DNA of 64,000 bases from Lysinibacillus sp. FSL K6-0232 (GTDB lineage: Bacteria > Bacillota > Bacilli > Bacillales_A > Planococcaceae). The stretch is from positions 3,255,501 to 3,319,500 of the forward strand of contig NZ_JBBOYW010000001.1 of NCBI RefSeq assembly GCF_038008325.1, read 5' to 3'. The translations under genes were made by a program, and so were the position numbers. The stretch's first letter is position 1, and each line of letters starts with the position of its first letter. The notes below the pieces were generated by a model. The model made no database searches. It was not told the DNA's origin and saw only the letters and a list, made by a program, of their open reading frames with translations. Positions 1 through 7,196 of this stretch are shown piece by piece.

Positions 1-678
1 AACAAAATTTAAGATAGATTTAATACTAGACGTTTCCACAATAGGCTCTAATTGCTTGCCTATTTCATAGCCAACCTTATCAAGTAATTTTCTACATTGA
101 TGCATATTTGGAAATAAAATAAGAGGACTATCTAAAATAGAACAAAATGATATTTTTGATTCTTCATGATATTGATTACTAATCAGATAAAATTCTTCAT
201 CATACAGTTTTGTTACTTGCAACATATCATATTCATTAAGTTGGAAGCTAATACCGAAATCAGCTTGATTTTCTAAAACGGCCTTTTCTACCTGATCTGT
301 CGTTTCAATAAAAACCTTAATGTTTGGATAGAGCTGATTAAATTGAATACATAACGTAGATACCAAATCTGTTATTTCTCCTGGCAACACTGCAATCTTT
401 ACTTCCCCGATTTCTACTTTCGAGAATGCTGCAATTTGAGAAGCCATATTTTGAATAGAGCCTTGAATATTCAATGCTTCCTGTTGGACAATTTCCCCTA
501 CCTTCGTCAGTTCAATTCTCTTACCAACACGATTAAATAGTGAATACCCTATCTCTTTTTCAAGTATTCTAATTTGATGGCTTAAAGTGGGCTGTGAAAT
601 TCCTAACTTTTCAGCGGCTTTTGTAAAATGTAGCTCTTTACTAACCATTAAAAAATACTCTAAATGCCGTAATTCCAT
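1..678 (-). CDS. LysR-family transcriptional regulator (3' end outside window)
   Basis: The frame is open from ATG at 678 down to base 1, giving 226 codons with no stop; the C-terminus lies outside the window. The first 60 residues form a LysR winged helix-turn-helix (starts MELRHLEYFLMVSKELHFTK, then AAEKLGISQPTLSHQIRILE). Residues from about 90 onward form the start of the periplasmic-binding-protein-like effector domain (VKIAVLPGEITDLVSTL). The upstream GGGTTGGGG gives only a weak Shine-Dalgarno match. The family usually runs to about 290-300 residues, so roughly a quarter is missing. It resembles CynR/CysL-type regulators but the target cannot be told: no divergent partner gene lies within the window, because hemY on its promoter side is on the same strand with terminators between. 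Confidence 0.85.
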   Translation of the reverse strand, partial: MELRHLEYFLMVSKELHFTKAAEKLGISQPTLSHQIRILEKEIGYSLFNRVGKRIELTKVGEIVQQEALNIQGSIQNMASQIAAFSKVEIGEVKIAVLPGEITDLVSTLCIQFNQLYPNIKVFIETTDQVEKAVLENQADFGISFQLNEYDMLQVTKLYDEEFYLISNQYHEESKISFCSILDSPLILFPNMHQCRKLLDKVGYEIGKQLEPIVETSSIKSILNFV

Positions 679-794
679 ACTACCCCAACCCTTTCTTATG
701 AAATTTCCATGCACATTGTAAAAATTATCTATCTTTTATACATTATCCACTAATTCGGTTATTCTATCCACCACTTATCACTAAACAATAAAAA

Positions 795-832
795 TAGGCT
801 GTCCAAAAAGATAATATCTTTTTGGACAGCCT
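795..832 (-). terminator. Rho-independent terminator of the hem operon
   Basis: Perfect 18-bp inverted repeat (796-813 with 815-832, core GGCTGTCC...GGACAGCC) followed on the minus strand by a T-rich run (TATTTTTATTG). It lies about 90 bp past the hemY stop and before the LysR promoter region. Confidence 0.75.
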
Positions 833-883
833 TAACTTCTATAATAACTATTTGCTAAAAACTAGTGCGCTTACGCTAGTCAC

Positions 884-922
884 AAAGGAGCCGTTTTAAA
901 AGACTTTGCAAACGACTCCTTT
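884..922 (-). terminator. Hairpin immediately after hemY
   Basis: Imperfect inverted repeat AAAGGAG.CGTTT / AAACG.CTCCTTT, 39 bp, begins 2 bp after the hemY stop codon. It lacks a strong T tract, so it may act as an RNA 3'-end stabiliser or weak terminator ahead of the stronger hairpin at 795-832. A third small hairpin (ACTAGTGCG...CGCTAGT type, 861-880) sits between them. Confidence 0.4.
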
Positions 923-923
923 T

Positions 924-2348
924 CTATTTTAATAATTCCTGTAGCACTTGCTCTGCTACCTGCTTACCTTGCTGTACACACTCGGGTACAGATATGCCCT
1001 CAAAAGAGCTACCTGCTAATTTAACCGTTGGAAAGTGTTGCTGTAACTCCTGCTTAATGCGCTGTACTTTTGCCTCATGCCCAACAGTATATTGTGGCAT
1101 AGCATTTTTCCAGCGTGTAACAACAGTTGTAATAGGTGCTCCATCTACACCAATTGTTTTTTGTAAATCTTGAAGAACTGTCTTTTCAATCTCAGTATCG
1201 GATAGTGCAACAATGGCTTCATCACCCACTCGTCCAATATAGCTACGCAATAAAATATAATCCTCTGGTGCAGTACCTGGCCATTTTCGATTCATCCATG
1301 TACAGGAGGTTATTGAAAAATCACTATTTCGAGAAACATAAAAAGCAAGTGCATCTAAATTTCCAAGCTGTTCTTTTTTAAAAGCCATTGTGACAGTTGC
1401 AATTGTTGCAGCCTTCATTGTCCCTAACTCATTTAACAGCTGATGCTTACTAAACATTTTTTCTACCGTATCGAATGGTGTTGCAATAATAACCGCATCA
1501 GCCTTTATATGTGAGAAGTTATTGAGCATCACCTGAACCGAGCCATCCTTGCCATGCTCAATTTCCTCAACCTTCACACCTTTCATAACAGTTCCAGGAA
1601 GTAATGAATCTTCTAAACTTTCAGTGAGTGTTTCAAGACCATTGCTAAAGGTTTGAAAGATTCCTTTATTTTCATCTACAAGATGATTATTTAAGAAGTT
1701 TGTGCCAGACTTCTTCATACCAATTAGTAAACTACGATATTTTTGCTCTAAGCTATAAAGCTGAGGGAATGTTGAGCTCATGCTTAATTGCTCAATATCC
1801 CCCGCAAATGTACCCGCTAGTAACGGTTCAACTAAATTTTCCACAATCTCTGCGCCAAACCTTCTTCTAAAAAAAGCTCCTAACGGTTGGTCATCATCTT
1901 GTTCAGAGCGAGGAATAAAAAAATCTCCTGCTGCCCGAACCTTACCACTAAGCGAGAATAAGCCTGAGGTAATAAATGATGAGATATGTGGCGTTTCTCC
2001 AGATAACAGATGACTAGGTATTGGATAAAGTGCGCTACCAACAGCAATATAGGTTGGCCCTGCATTGCTTGTTCTAATTTTTTGCTCAATACCAAGATCC
2101 TTTGCTAAAGCATTAACATAGTTTTCACGATCAAAAAAAGATTCAGGTCCACGTTCAATAATAAAACCATCTTTTCTTAATGTTTGAATTTTTCCGCCAA
2201 GACGTAATGACGACTCGACAAGTACGATATCTAATGGCAATTCTTTTGTGATTGCTTCTTTTTGCATATAGAACGCAGCTGTAAGGCCAGTAATACCACC
2301 GCCAACAACAACTACCTTTCGTCTTTTCTGAGTCACCAACATCATCAC
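924..2348 (-). CDS. hemY: Coproporphyrinogen III oxidase / protoporphyrinogen oxidase-type HemY (CgoX)
   Basis: FAD-dependent oxidase of 474 residues (B. subtilis HemY is about 470). In Gram-positives it oxidises coproporphyrinogen III to coproporphyrin III in the coproporphyrin-dependent heme pathway. An N-terminal dinucleotide-binding motif (VVVVGGGITGLTAAF, about residues 12-26) is followed by an acidic residue ending beta-2 (LVESS). The C-terminus has the flavin-contact motif of the amine-oxidase superfamily (AGSSFEGISVPECV). Codons 1-3 are GTG ATG ATG, followed by a further GTG in frame; the Shine-Dalgarno is weak (AAGAAAG), so the true start may be any of these. It begins 11 bp after hemH on the same strand. 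Pathway order hemE-hemH-hemY matches B. subtilis. Confidence 0.93.
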   Translation of the reverse strand: MMMLVTQKRRKVVVVGGGITGLTAAFYMQKEAITKELPLDIVLVESSLRLGGKIQTLRKDGFIIERGPESFFDRENYVNALAKDLGIEQKIRTSNAGPTYIAVGSALYPIPSHLLSGETPHISSFITSGLFSLSGKVRAAGDFFIPRSEQDDDQPLGAFFRRRFGAEIVENLVEPLLAGTFAGDIEQLSMSSTFPQLYSLEQKYRSLLIGMKKSGTNFLNNHLVDENKGIFQTFSNGLETLTESLEDSLLPGTVMKGVKVEEIEHGKDGSVQVMLNNFSHIKADAVIIATPFDTVEKMFSKHQLLNELGTMKAATIATVTMAFKKEQLGNLDALAFYVSRNSDFSITSCTWMNRKWPGTAPEDYILLRSYIGRVGDEAIVALSDTEIEKTVLQDLQKTIGVDGAPITTVVTRWKNAMPQYTVGHEAKVQRIKQELQQHFPTVKLAGSSFEGISVPECVQQGKQVAEQVLQELLK

Positions 2349-2359
2349 TTTCTTTTCGC

Positions 2360-3280
2360 TTAGCTTAATTTTTTATGAATCGCATCTACCATCGCATCAA
2401 TAAATAATGGATGTGTATTTGGCATCGCTGGACGATAGTATTTTGCGCCAAGTTCATCACAAACAACTTTACATTCAAAATCATTATCATACAGCACTTC
2501 TAAATGCTCTGTTACAAAGCCTACTGGTGTATAAACAAATGAACGGAAACCTTTTTCCTCATATAAATCACGTGTTAAATCTTGCACATCAGGACCAATC
2601 CAAGGCTCTGGTGTTTGCCCTGCTGATTGCCAGCCAACCTCAACATTTTTTAAACCTGTTGCTTGCTGAATAAGTCGAGCTGTTTCAATTAATTGCTCTT
2701 CGTAAGGATCACCTAAGCTTTTAATTTTTTCAGGTAATGAATGTGCTGATACAATTAAACATGCTTTTTCACGTTCCTCGTCAGACATTGCAGCAAATGT
2801 AGCATTGACTTGTTGCTTCCAATACTCAATAAATTTTGGCTCATCATACCATGATTCTACAGAAGTAATAGCTAAACGTCCGTTAGCTGCTTCTACTGCA
2901 CGCCCATTATAGGATTGAATAGAGAATGTTGAAAAATGAGGTGCTAAAACAATCGAAACCGCTTCTTTAATACCCTCTGCCACCATTTGCTCTACCGCAT
3001 CCTCAATAAATGGATGGATATGTTTTAGGCCGATAAATAATTTATATTCTACCGCATCCTGTACTTCATTTAAACGTGCACATAATGCTTCAGCCTGTGC
3101 CTTTGTTGCTGCTGCTAATGGTGATAAGCCGCCAATCGCCTCATAACGACTGCGTAAATCTTCTAAATGCTCCGCAGAAGGTTTACGACCATGACGAATA
3201 TGCGTATAGTAAGGTTCTATATCTTCTTCTTTGTAAGGTGTTCCGTATGCCATTACCAATAAGCCTTTAACTTCTTTCAT
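2360..3280 (-). CDS. hemH: Coproporphyrin ferrochelatase HemH (CpfC)
   Basis: Inserts Fe(II) into coproporphyrin III, the step after HemY. The chosen start (ATG ending at 3280) follows AGAGGTGA and gives 306 residues, close to the family's 310; an upstream in-frame ATG at 3313 has no good ribosome site. Visible motifs: an N-terminal MAYGTPY with the tyrosine typical of Firmicutes coproporphyrin ferrochelatases, the catalytic histidine in [10 protein letters not shown], and the conserved acidic residue in TEHLEVLYD near the C-terminus. It has no C-terminal [2Fe-2S] cysteines, as expected for Bacilli. Middle gene of the hem operon, with hemE upstream and hemY downstream. Confidence 0.95.
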   Translation of the reverse strand: MKEVKGLLVMAYGTPYKEEDIEPYYTHIRHGRKPSAEHLEDLRSRYEAIGGLSPLAAATKAQAEALCARLNEVQDAVEYKLFIGLKHIHPFIEDAVEQMVAEGIKEAVSIVLAPHFSTFSIQSYNGRAVEAANGRLAITSVESWYDEPKFIEYWKQQVNATFAAMSDEEREKACLIVSAHSLPEKIKSLGDPYEEQLIETARLIQQATGLKNVEVGWQSAGQTPEPWIGPDVQDLTRDLYEEKGFRSFVYTPVGFVTEHLEVLYDNDFECKVVCDELGAKYYRPAMPNTHPLFIDAMVDAIHKKLS

Positions 3281-3321
3281 TACCTTTTCACCTCTAAAAT
3301 TATTTTTATACATTATGTGAC

Positions 3322-3396
3322 AAAAAGAAGCTGCCCAATCTTTTTATTGGACAGCTCCTTTTCTATAATGGCATCCATCGCTCATTATAGAAAAGG
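3322..3396 (-). terminator. Double hairpin between hemE and hemH, the second with a T tract
   Basis: Reading the minus strand from hemE, a perfect 14-bp hairpin (3383-3396 with 3357-3370) is followed by an 11-bp stem with one mismatch (3346-3356 with 3329-3339) and then CTTCTTTTTG. The latter has the form of an intrinsic terminator inside the hem operon, which would lower hemH-hemY expression relative to hemE. Confidence 0.6.
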
Positions 3397-3404
3397 ACTT
3401 ATTA

Positions 3405-4454
3405 TTAAGAACGTGCTTGAATTTGTTGTGCACTATATTCATGAATTAATGTAGTAAGACGCTTTAAGACATCTGGATTAACCTCTGGAAACACACCATG
3501 TCCTAAGTTAAAAATATGTCCTGGCATTTCTAAGCCTTGATCGATAATATCTTTTGTACGCTTTTCAATTACTGACCAATCTGCTAGCAATAGGGAAGGG
3601 TCTAAGTTACCTTGTACAGGCTTTGTAATACCATGTGTACGTGCTTCTTTAATAGGTAAACGCCAGTCTAGGCCTACCACATCAATCGGTAGATCGTTCC
3701 ATTCCTTCGCTAAATGGCTAGCACCAACACCAAATTGAATCAATGGCACATTTTCCTTTTGTAGCTCTGCAAAAATACGCGTCATAATCGGTTTAATGAA
3801 TACACGATAATCCTCAACATTTAAGGCTCCAACCCACGAGTCAAACACTTGGATAGCTTTGGCTCCAGCTTGAATTTGAGCCGTTACATCGGCAATAATC
3901 ATATCAGCTAACTTATCCATTAATGCAAACCATGCTTGTGGCTCTGATACCATAAATGATTTTGTTTTATTATAATTTTTTGAAGGACCGCCTTCAATCA
4001 TGTAGCTCGCAAGTGTGAATGGCGCGCCTGCAAAGCCAATTAATGGTACATTAAGCTGTTCTTCTGTTAACAGCTTAATTGTTTCTAATACAAATGGCGT
4101 ATGCTCCTTCGCATCAAATTCACCTAGATTTTCTACATCTGCAACCGAACGAATAGGATTTGCAATAACAGGACCAACGCCTGCTTTAATTTTGACATCT
4201 ATCCCAATACCAGGGAGAGGTGTAACAATATCCTTATACAAAATTGCTGCATCAACATTGTAATTTTCGACAGGAAGACGTGTAACATACGCACATAGCT
4301 CAGGTTGATGTGTAATTTCTTCTAAAGAATATTTTTCTTTAATCGCACGGTATTCTGGCTGTGAACGTCCCGCTTGTCGCATATACCATACAGGCGTATG
4401 TGCTACCCTTTCTCCACGTGCCGCACGTAGAAGTGTATCATTAAAAGTTGTCAT
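3405..4454 (-). CDS. hemE: Uroporphyrinogen decarboxylase HemE
   Basis: Decarboxylates the four acetate side chains of uroporphyrinogen III to give coproporphyrinogen III, in the cytoplasm. At 349 residues it is the usual length. The first signature is at residues about 21-31 ([11 protein letters not shown]) and the second is [17 protein letters not shown]. Active-site Asp is in [12 protein letters not shown], and the C-terminal substrate motif is [10 protein letters not shown]. The Shine-Dalgarno GGGGAAGGA is well placed. First gene of the minus-strand hem operon and divergent from hmoB, with 234 bp between them that hold both promoters and a cre-like site. Confidence 0.96.
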   Translation of the reverse strand: MTTFNDTLLRAARGERVAHTPVWYMRQAGRSQPEYRAIKEKYSLEEITHQPELCAYVTRLPVENYNVDAAILYKDIVTPLPGIGIDVKIKAGVGPVIANPIRSVADVENLGEFDAKEHTPFVLETIKLLTEEQLNVPLIGFAGAPFTLASYMIEGGPSKNYNKTKSFMVSEPQAWFALMDKLADMIIADVTAQIQAGAKAIQVFDSWVGALNVEDYRVFIKPIMTRIFAELQKENVPLIQFGVGASHLAKEWNDLPIDVVGLDWRLPIKEARTHGITKPVQGNLDPSLLLADWSVIEKRTKDIIDQGLEMPGHIFNLGHGVFPEVNPDVLKRLTTLIHEYSAQQIQARS

Positions 4455-4534
4455 GAATAGTTCCTTCCCCTCAATAAATTCCTATTATAAAAAAAGCCTT
4501 GTTTATTCCTTTATTATTGATATCCGTTTTCAAT

Positions 4535-4548
4535 AGTAAACGCTTCCT
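4535..4548. promoter_or_regulatory. cre-like (CcpA) site between hemE and hmoB
   Basis: AGTAAACGCTTCCT matches the low-GC Gram-positive cre consensus TGWAARCGYTWNCW at 13 of 14 positions (first base A rather than T). It lies about 80 bp upstream of hemE and 140 bp upstream of hmoB. Match seen by eye; CcpA control is inferred. Confidence 0.35.
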
Positions 4549-4622
4549 CTGTTATTGTATAGTTTTCCTTATGAAATGTCATAAAATTGTTCTTTCTAGA
4601 CAGTTTCTTTTCACACGAGGCG

Positions 4623-4649
4623 TTAGACTTATGCTTAAAAGGGTATAAT
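4623..4649 (+). promoter_or_regulatory. Probable sigma-A promoter of hmoB
   Basis: A perfect TATAAT (4644-4649) lies 40 bp before the hmoB start. The best -35 is TTAGAC (4623-4628) with a short 15-bp spacer. Confidence 0.4.
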
Positions 4650-4688
4650 CACGCTATAGTTAGTAAGATTGAGAAGGAGGGTAAAATA

Positions 4689-5207
4689 ATGCACATTTAT
4701 TTAACTTCTGGCACTGGCGATTTTTTAGAGCAGGTAAAAAACAAATATCCAAATGAGCATATGATTTTAATTCATGGAGATGGTAACTCTGTACTGATAC
4801 ATGAAACAGCAGGAAAAACAGTGTTTGCAACACCTCGTAAATTTGAGGTGCTGGATTCAGTCAATGACTTAGAGGAACGTGGCTTCTTTGTTTTCAACAA
4901 TATTCCTGTGACAGATGAAGGACGACCCGTTTTCGAACACCGCTTTTTAGAGCGTTCACGTGTTATTGAGGACGAACCGGGGTTTGTAGCATTTCGCTTG
5001 CTGCGACCTATTAAAAGCGATACTTATATCGTTATGACCCAATGGAATGGACCACATTCCTTTGAAGCATGGAAGAGCTCTAAAGCATTTGAAGCAGTAC
5101 ACCCTAAAAGGGATGACTCAACAGGCATACGCCAGCAAAATATTTTTTCAGCAGCTTCCTATCTAACTACTTATAGCGCGATACCAAAAGAAGAAGATAC
5201 AGAGTAA
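4689..5207 (+). CDS. hmoB: Heme monooxygenase-like protein HmoB (antibiotic-biosynthesis-monooxygenase fold; 'TraP' family)
   Basis: 172 residues from an ATG preceded by GAGAAGGAGGG; B. subtilis HmoB (YhgC) has about 166 residues and is likewise divergent from hemE. The ABM/IsdG fold occupies the C-terminal half (from about residue 70). The Asn, Trp and His that form the IsdG-type heme site are present in FNNIPV, FEAWK and EAVHP. Known HmoB enzymes open the heme ring to release iron, so degradation sits beside synthesis. The family name 'target of RNAIII activating protein' is an old label, unrelated to the trp RNA-binding protein TRAP mentioned at trpP. An open frame extends upstream to 4587 without a ribosome site and is not used. 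Confidence 0.85.
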   Translation: MHIYLTSGTGDFLEQVKNKYPNEHMILIHGDGNSVLIHETAGKTVFATPRKFEVLDSVNDLEERGFFVFNNIPVTDEGRPVFEHRFLERSRVIEDEPGFVAFRLLRPIKSDTYIVMTQWNGPHSFEAWKSSKAFEAVHPKRDDSTGIRQQNIFSAASYLTTYSAIPKEEDTE

Positions 5208-5215
5208 AAAATAAA

Positions 5216-5249
5216 AGAGAGTCACCTAGAAAGAACCCCTTTCTAGGCG
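5216..5249 (+). terminator. hmoB terminator, ascending arm and duplicated descending arm, interrupted by the IS
   Basis: AGAGAGTC-A-CCTAGAAAG (5217-5233) would pair with CTTTCTAGG-C-GACTCTCT, but only CTTTCTAGGCG remains on this side, just before the IS boundary. The complete descending arm plus a T tract (CTCTCTTTTTAAATTT) lies beyond the IS at 7114-7140. The short stem CCTAGAAAG / CTTTCTAGG still forms here. Confidence 0.75.
5239..5249. repeat. Target-site duplication, left copy
   Basis: CTTTCTAGGCG directly precedes the IS left inverted repeat and recurs directly after the right inverted repeat at 7114-7124. Confidence 0.8.
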
Positions 5250-5298
5250 AGGGCACTGAAAAACTTACATTTTTTACGATGAATTAGTTTTTCAAACA

Positions 5299-5346
5299 AA
5301 AATAAGGCACTTTCCATTCGTTTTTGAATGGAAGGTGCCTTATTTC
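5299..5346. terminator. Terminator hairpin inside the IS left end
   Basis: AAATAAGGCAC.TTTCCATTC pairs with GAATGGAA.GTGCCTTATTT around a GTTTTT loop, followed by a TTTCTTTCTTTTTT tract. The AAATAA arm gives a T-rich tail in the other direction too, so it may act both ways: ending the transposase transcript and blocking read-in. Confidence 0.7.
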
Positions 5347-5357
5347 TTTCTTTTTTC

Positions 5358-6812
5358 CTACTCTTTTTCACTCAGTAGTTTGAGTATCCGTTTCAGATTG
5401 ACCGCAAAGATCGTCGTGGCTCCTTGAATTTCCATGCCAAATAAACCCGCCGATTTTGCTGTTTTAAAGCCGTGTGGGTTCTTTAATTCACTATTTTTCG
5501 CTTCGATTTTATAGCGTTTGCTGGCAAGTGCTTTGAATTCGGCTGTTTCCTGGAATGCTGCTTGTTCTTGATGTGTATCGGATTGAATCGTTACACTATA
5601 CGTTTTACTTTTCGCCCCTTCCTTATAACAGCCCTCTCGCATCGGGCAAACTTTACATTTTTCAATATCAAAATGAAACGTTAAACTTTGATTCAGGGTT
5701 TTCCTGCCCGTACGTCTTTTGTGAGTTGCCATGTGCCCCGCTGGACAAACAAACATACCCGCATCCTTGTTATAATCAAATTCAATTTTCCGTTGTCCGC
5801 TGCCATTTGTGATTACTGGATTTAACTTTGAAATTAACTGAAACTGCTCCGATTTTGCATACACTAAATTCTCTTTCCAGGAATAGGCGGCATCACCAAT
5901 CACCGTGTCAATTTCCATGCCGGCAGTTCTACTTTTCTCTACCAACTCTTGTAAATAGTGCCCATCACTTTTTTCACCCGTCGTCACAACCGCTGCTGTA
6001 ATAATACGTTCATCACTCATCGCAATATGCGTTTTAAAACCAAAGAAAGAAGAATCTGCTGACTTATGGCCAACACGTGCATCCGGATCATTTGAATAGC
6101 TTAAATGATTCTCATAATCATCTATCACTTCTTTTAAAACATTTAATTTTTCTTTCACAGCCGGGATTTGTGCAACCTTTGATTGTGTTTCGACTGCTTC
6201 AACTACTTGACGACAGTAATCTAATTCTTCTGTGACTTCATTTGACGCAGGCTTCTCAGGGAATTTTCCGACCATGTTTTCGTCTAGTTGATACACGGCT
6301 TTACGTACATTTTTGGATTTTTCCTGTAAAAATTCTTTGGGCGTTTTCTGGTTATATCGCGCTTTTGTATGGGTAGCGTCGACAATCACCATTTTACTAA
6401 GGAGTAGTCCTTTCTCTAAAGCAATTTCAACAGTTTTCTGAATCAGTAAATCTAATAAATTCATATCTTGAAGACGGAGTCGACGGAATTTTGTCAGGGA
6501 ACTGGGGTCGATCACTTCCTCTTCTGGTGCCATATCTAAAAAATATTTAAAGGACATATCGAATTTTGAACGTTCGATAAGGTCGGCATCCGACAGGTCA
6601 TGAATCGCTTTTAACAGTAAATATTTAAACATGCGAATCGGTGGAATCGCGTTACGGCCATTAACTAAACAGTATTTCGATTTTAGTTCGTCTAGAATAA
6701 ATGAGAAATCCACAAGTTCATTGATTTGGCGAAGCATATTGTCCTTTGGAATAATTAAATCGTACAACGCCATGTACGGGCTTAAATTGAATGTTTCCTG
6801 TTTAGAAATCAT
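5358..6812 (-). CDS. IS1182-family transposase
   Basis: DDE transposase of 484 residues from an ATG at 6812 with a good AAAGGTGGT site; the frame runs open to 7034 but that extension is GC-rich, lacks a ribosome site and is not used. Order: DUF772-type N-terminal domain (about 20-115, with DPSSLTKFRRL), first catalytic Asp in MVIVDATHTKAR, second Asp in VIGDAAYSW, a zinc-finger-like cysteine cluster (FVCPAGH ... CKVCPMREGCY), and the catalytic Glu region KRYKIEAKNSELKN near residue 440. No frameshift or stop is seen. It cuts and joins the IS ends; autonomous activity is inferred from intactness. Confidence 0.92.
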   Translation of the reverse strand: MISKQETFNLSPYMALYDLIIPKDNMLRQINELVDFSFILDELKSKYCLVNGRNAIPPIRMFKYLLLKAIHDLSDADLIERSKFDMSFKYFLDMAPEEEVIDPSSLTKFRRLRLQDMNLLDLLIQKTVEIALEKGLLLSKMVIVDATHTKARYNQKTPKEFLQEKSKNVRKAVYQLDENMVGKFPEKPASNEVTEELDYCRQVVEAVETQSKVAQIPAVKEKLNVLKEVIDDYENHLSYSNDPDARVGHKSADSSFFGFKTHIAMSDERIITAAVVTTGEKSDGHYLQELVEKSRTAGMEIDTVIGDAAYSWKENLVYAKSEQFQLISKLNPVITNGSGQRKIEFDYNKDAGMFVCPAGHMATHKRRTGRKTLNQSLTFHFDIEKCKVCPMREGCYKEGAKSKTYSVTIQSDTHQEQAAFQETAEFKALASKRYKIEAKNSELKNPHGFKTAKSAGLFGMEIQGATTIFAVNLKRILKLLSEKE

Positions 6813-6902
6813 GGTCGCACCACCTTTTATTAGTCCTTTAATTATACAGGAAATTTGTGAGATTATACGAGAGGAAAACCCTTCTAGTGATGAAAGTGGT
6901 CC

Positions 6903-7036
6903 CAGTTGATTGGAATGGAGGCGGCGACTTCTGCGGGAACAGCACGAGCGGAAGCACCCGGACTGAGCAAAGCGAGGGAGAAGGCTGGAGCCGTGCCCGC
7001 GAAACGCGTCCGCCGCAATGGAAATCAACGGCATCG
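6903..7036. repeat. GC-rich structured element inside the IS right end
   Basis: A block of about 130 bp with clearly higher GC than the surroundings. Its ends form an imperfect inverted repeat: GTTGATTGGAATGGAGGCGG at the left and, on the other strand, GTTGATTTCCATTGCGGCGG at the right. The interior holds GACTTCTGCGGGAACAGCAC and CCCGCGAAACGCGTCCGCCG. It resembles GC-rich intergenic repeats I associate with Bacillaceae genomes, but I could not check this. No convincing coding; the overlapping short reading frames are composition artefacts. Confidence 0.55.
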
Positions 7037-7043
7037 AAGAAAA

Positions 7044-7081
7044 AGAGAGTACAGGAACGAATATTCGTTCCTGTACTCTCT
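7044..7081. terminator. Perfect 19-bp palindromic hairpin inside the IS right end
   Basis: AGAGAGTACAGGAACGAAT is followed with no loop by its exact reverse complement. As RNA it forms a very stable stem that could terminate or block transcription and translation entering the IS from outside. No T tract follows on either strand. Confidence 0.5.
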
Positions 7082-7113
7082 CACTTGTGCCTGAGGGACT
7101 TTTTCAGTGCCCT

Positions 7114-7124
7114 CTTTCTAGGCG
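7114..7124. repeat. Target-site duplication, right copy
   Basis: CTTTCTAGGCG directly follows the IS right inverted repeat; it continues into ACTCTCTTTTTAAATTT, the descending arm and T tract of the original hmoB terminator. Confidence 0.8.
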
Positions 7125-7196
7125 ACTCTCTTTTTAAATTTATCCCGTAATTAACAGCGAGGATGAAGAACGCTTATTAATTGAAGTTTGACGTTA

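Larger units (their letters stand above)
5250..7113 (-). mobile_element. IS1182-family insertion sequence, complete (about 1864 bp)
   Basis: Ends are 14-bp inverted repeats AGGGCACTGAAAAA (5250-5263) and TTTTTCAGTGCCCT (7100-7113), flanked by 11-bp direct repeats CTTTCTAGGCG. It contains one intact transposase gene on the minus strand, a terminator hairpin just inside the left end (5299-5346), and a perfect 19-bp palindromic hairpin (7044-7081) plus a GC-rich element (6903-7036) inside the right end. The target is the hmoB transcription terminator; known IS1182 members often insert at stem-loops. With full-length transposase and matching ends it looks recently active. Confidence 0.9.

Noticed and set aside
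6857-7150. Long open frames on the plus strand across the IS right end (97 and 62 codons)
   Set aside because: They arise from the GC-rich element and its lack of stop codons, have no ribosome site, and encode low-complexity charged sequence.
7142-7196. Short plus-strand reading NSEDEERLLIEV-stop between IS and ecsB, looking like the end of a gene
   Set aside because: Only about 16 codons after an in-frame stop; too short to claim a remnant.
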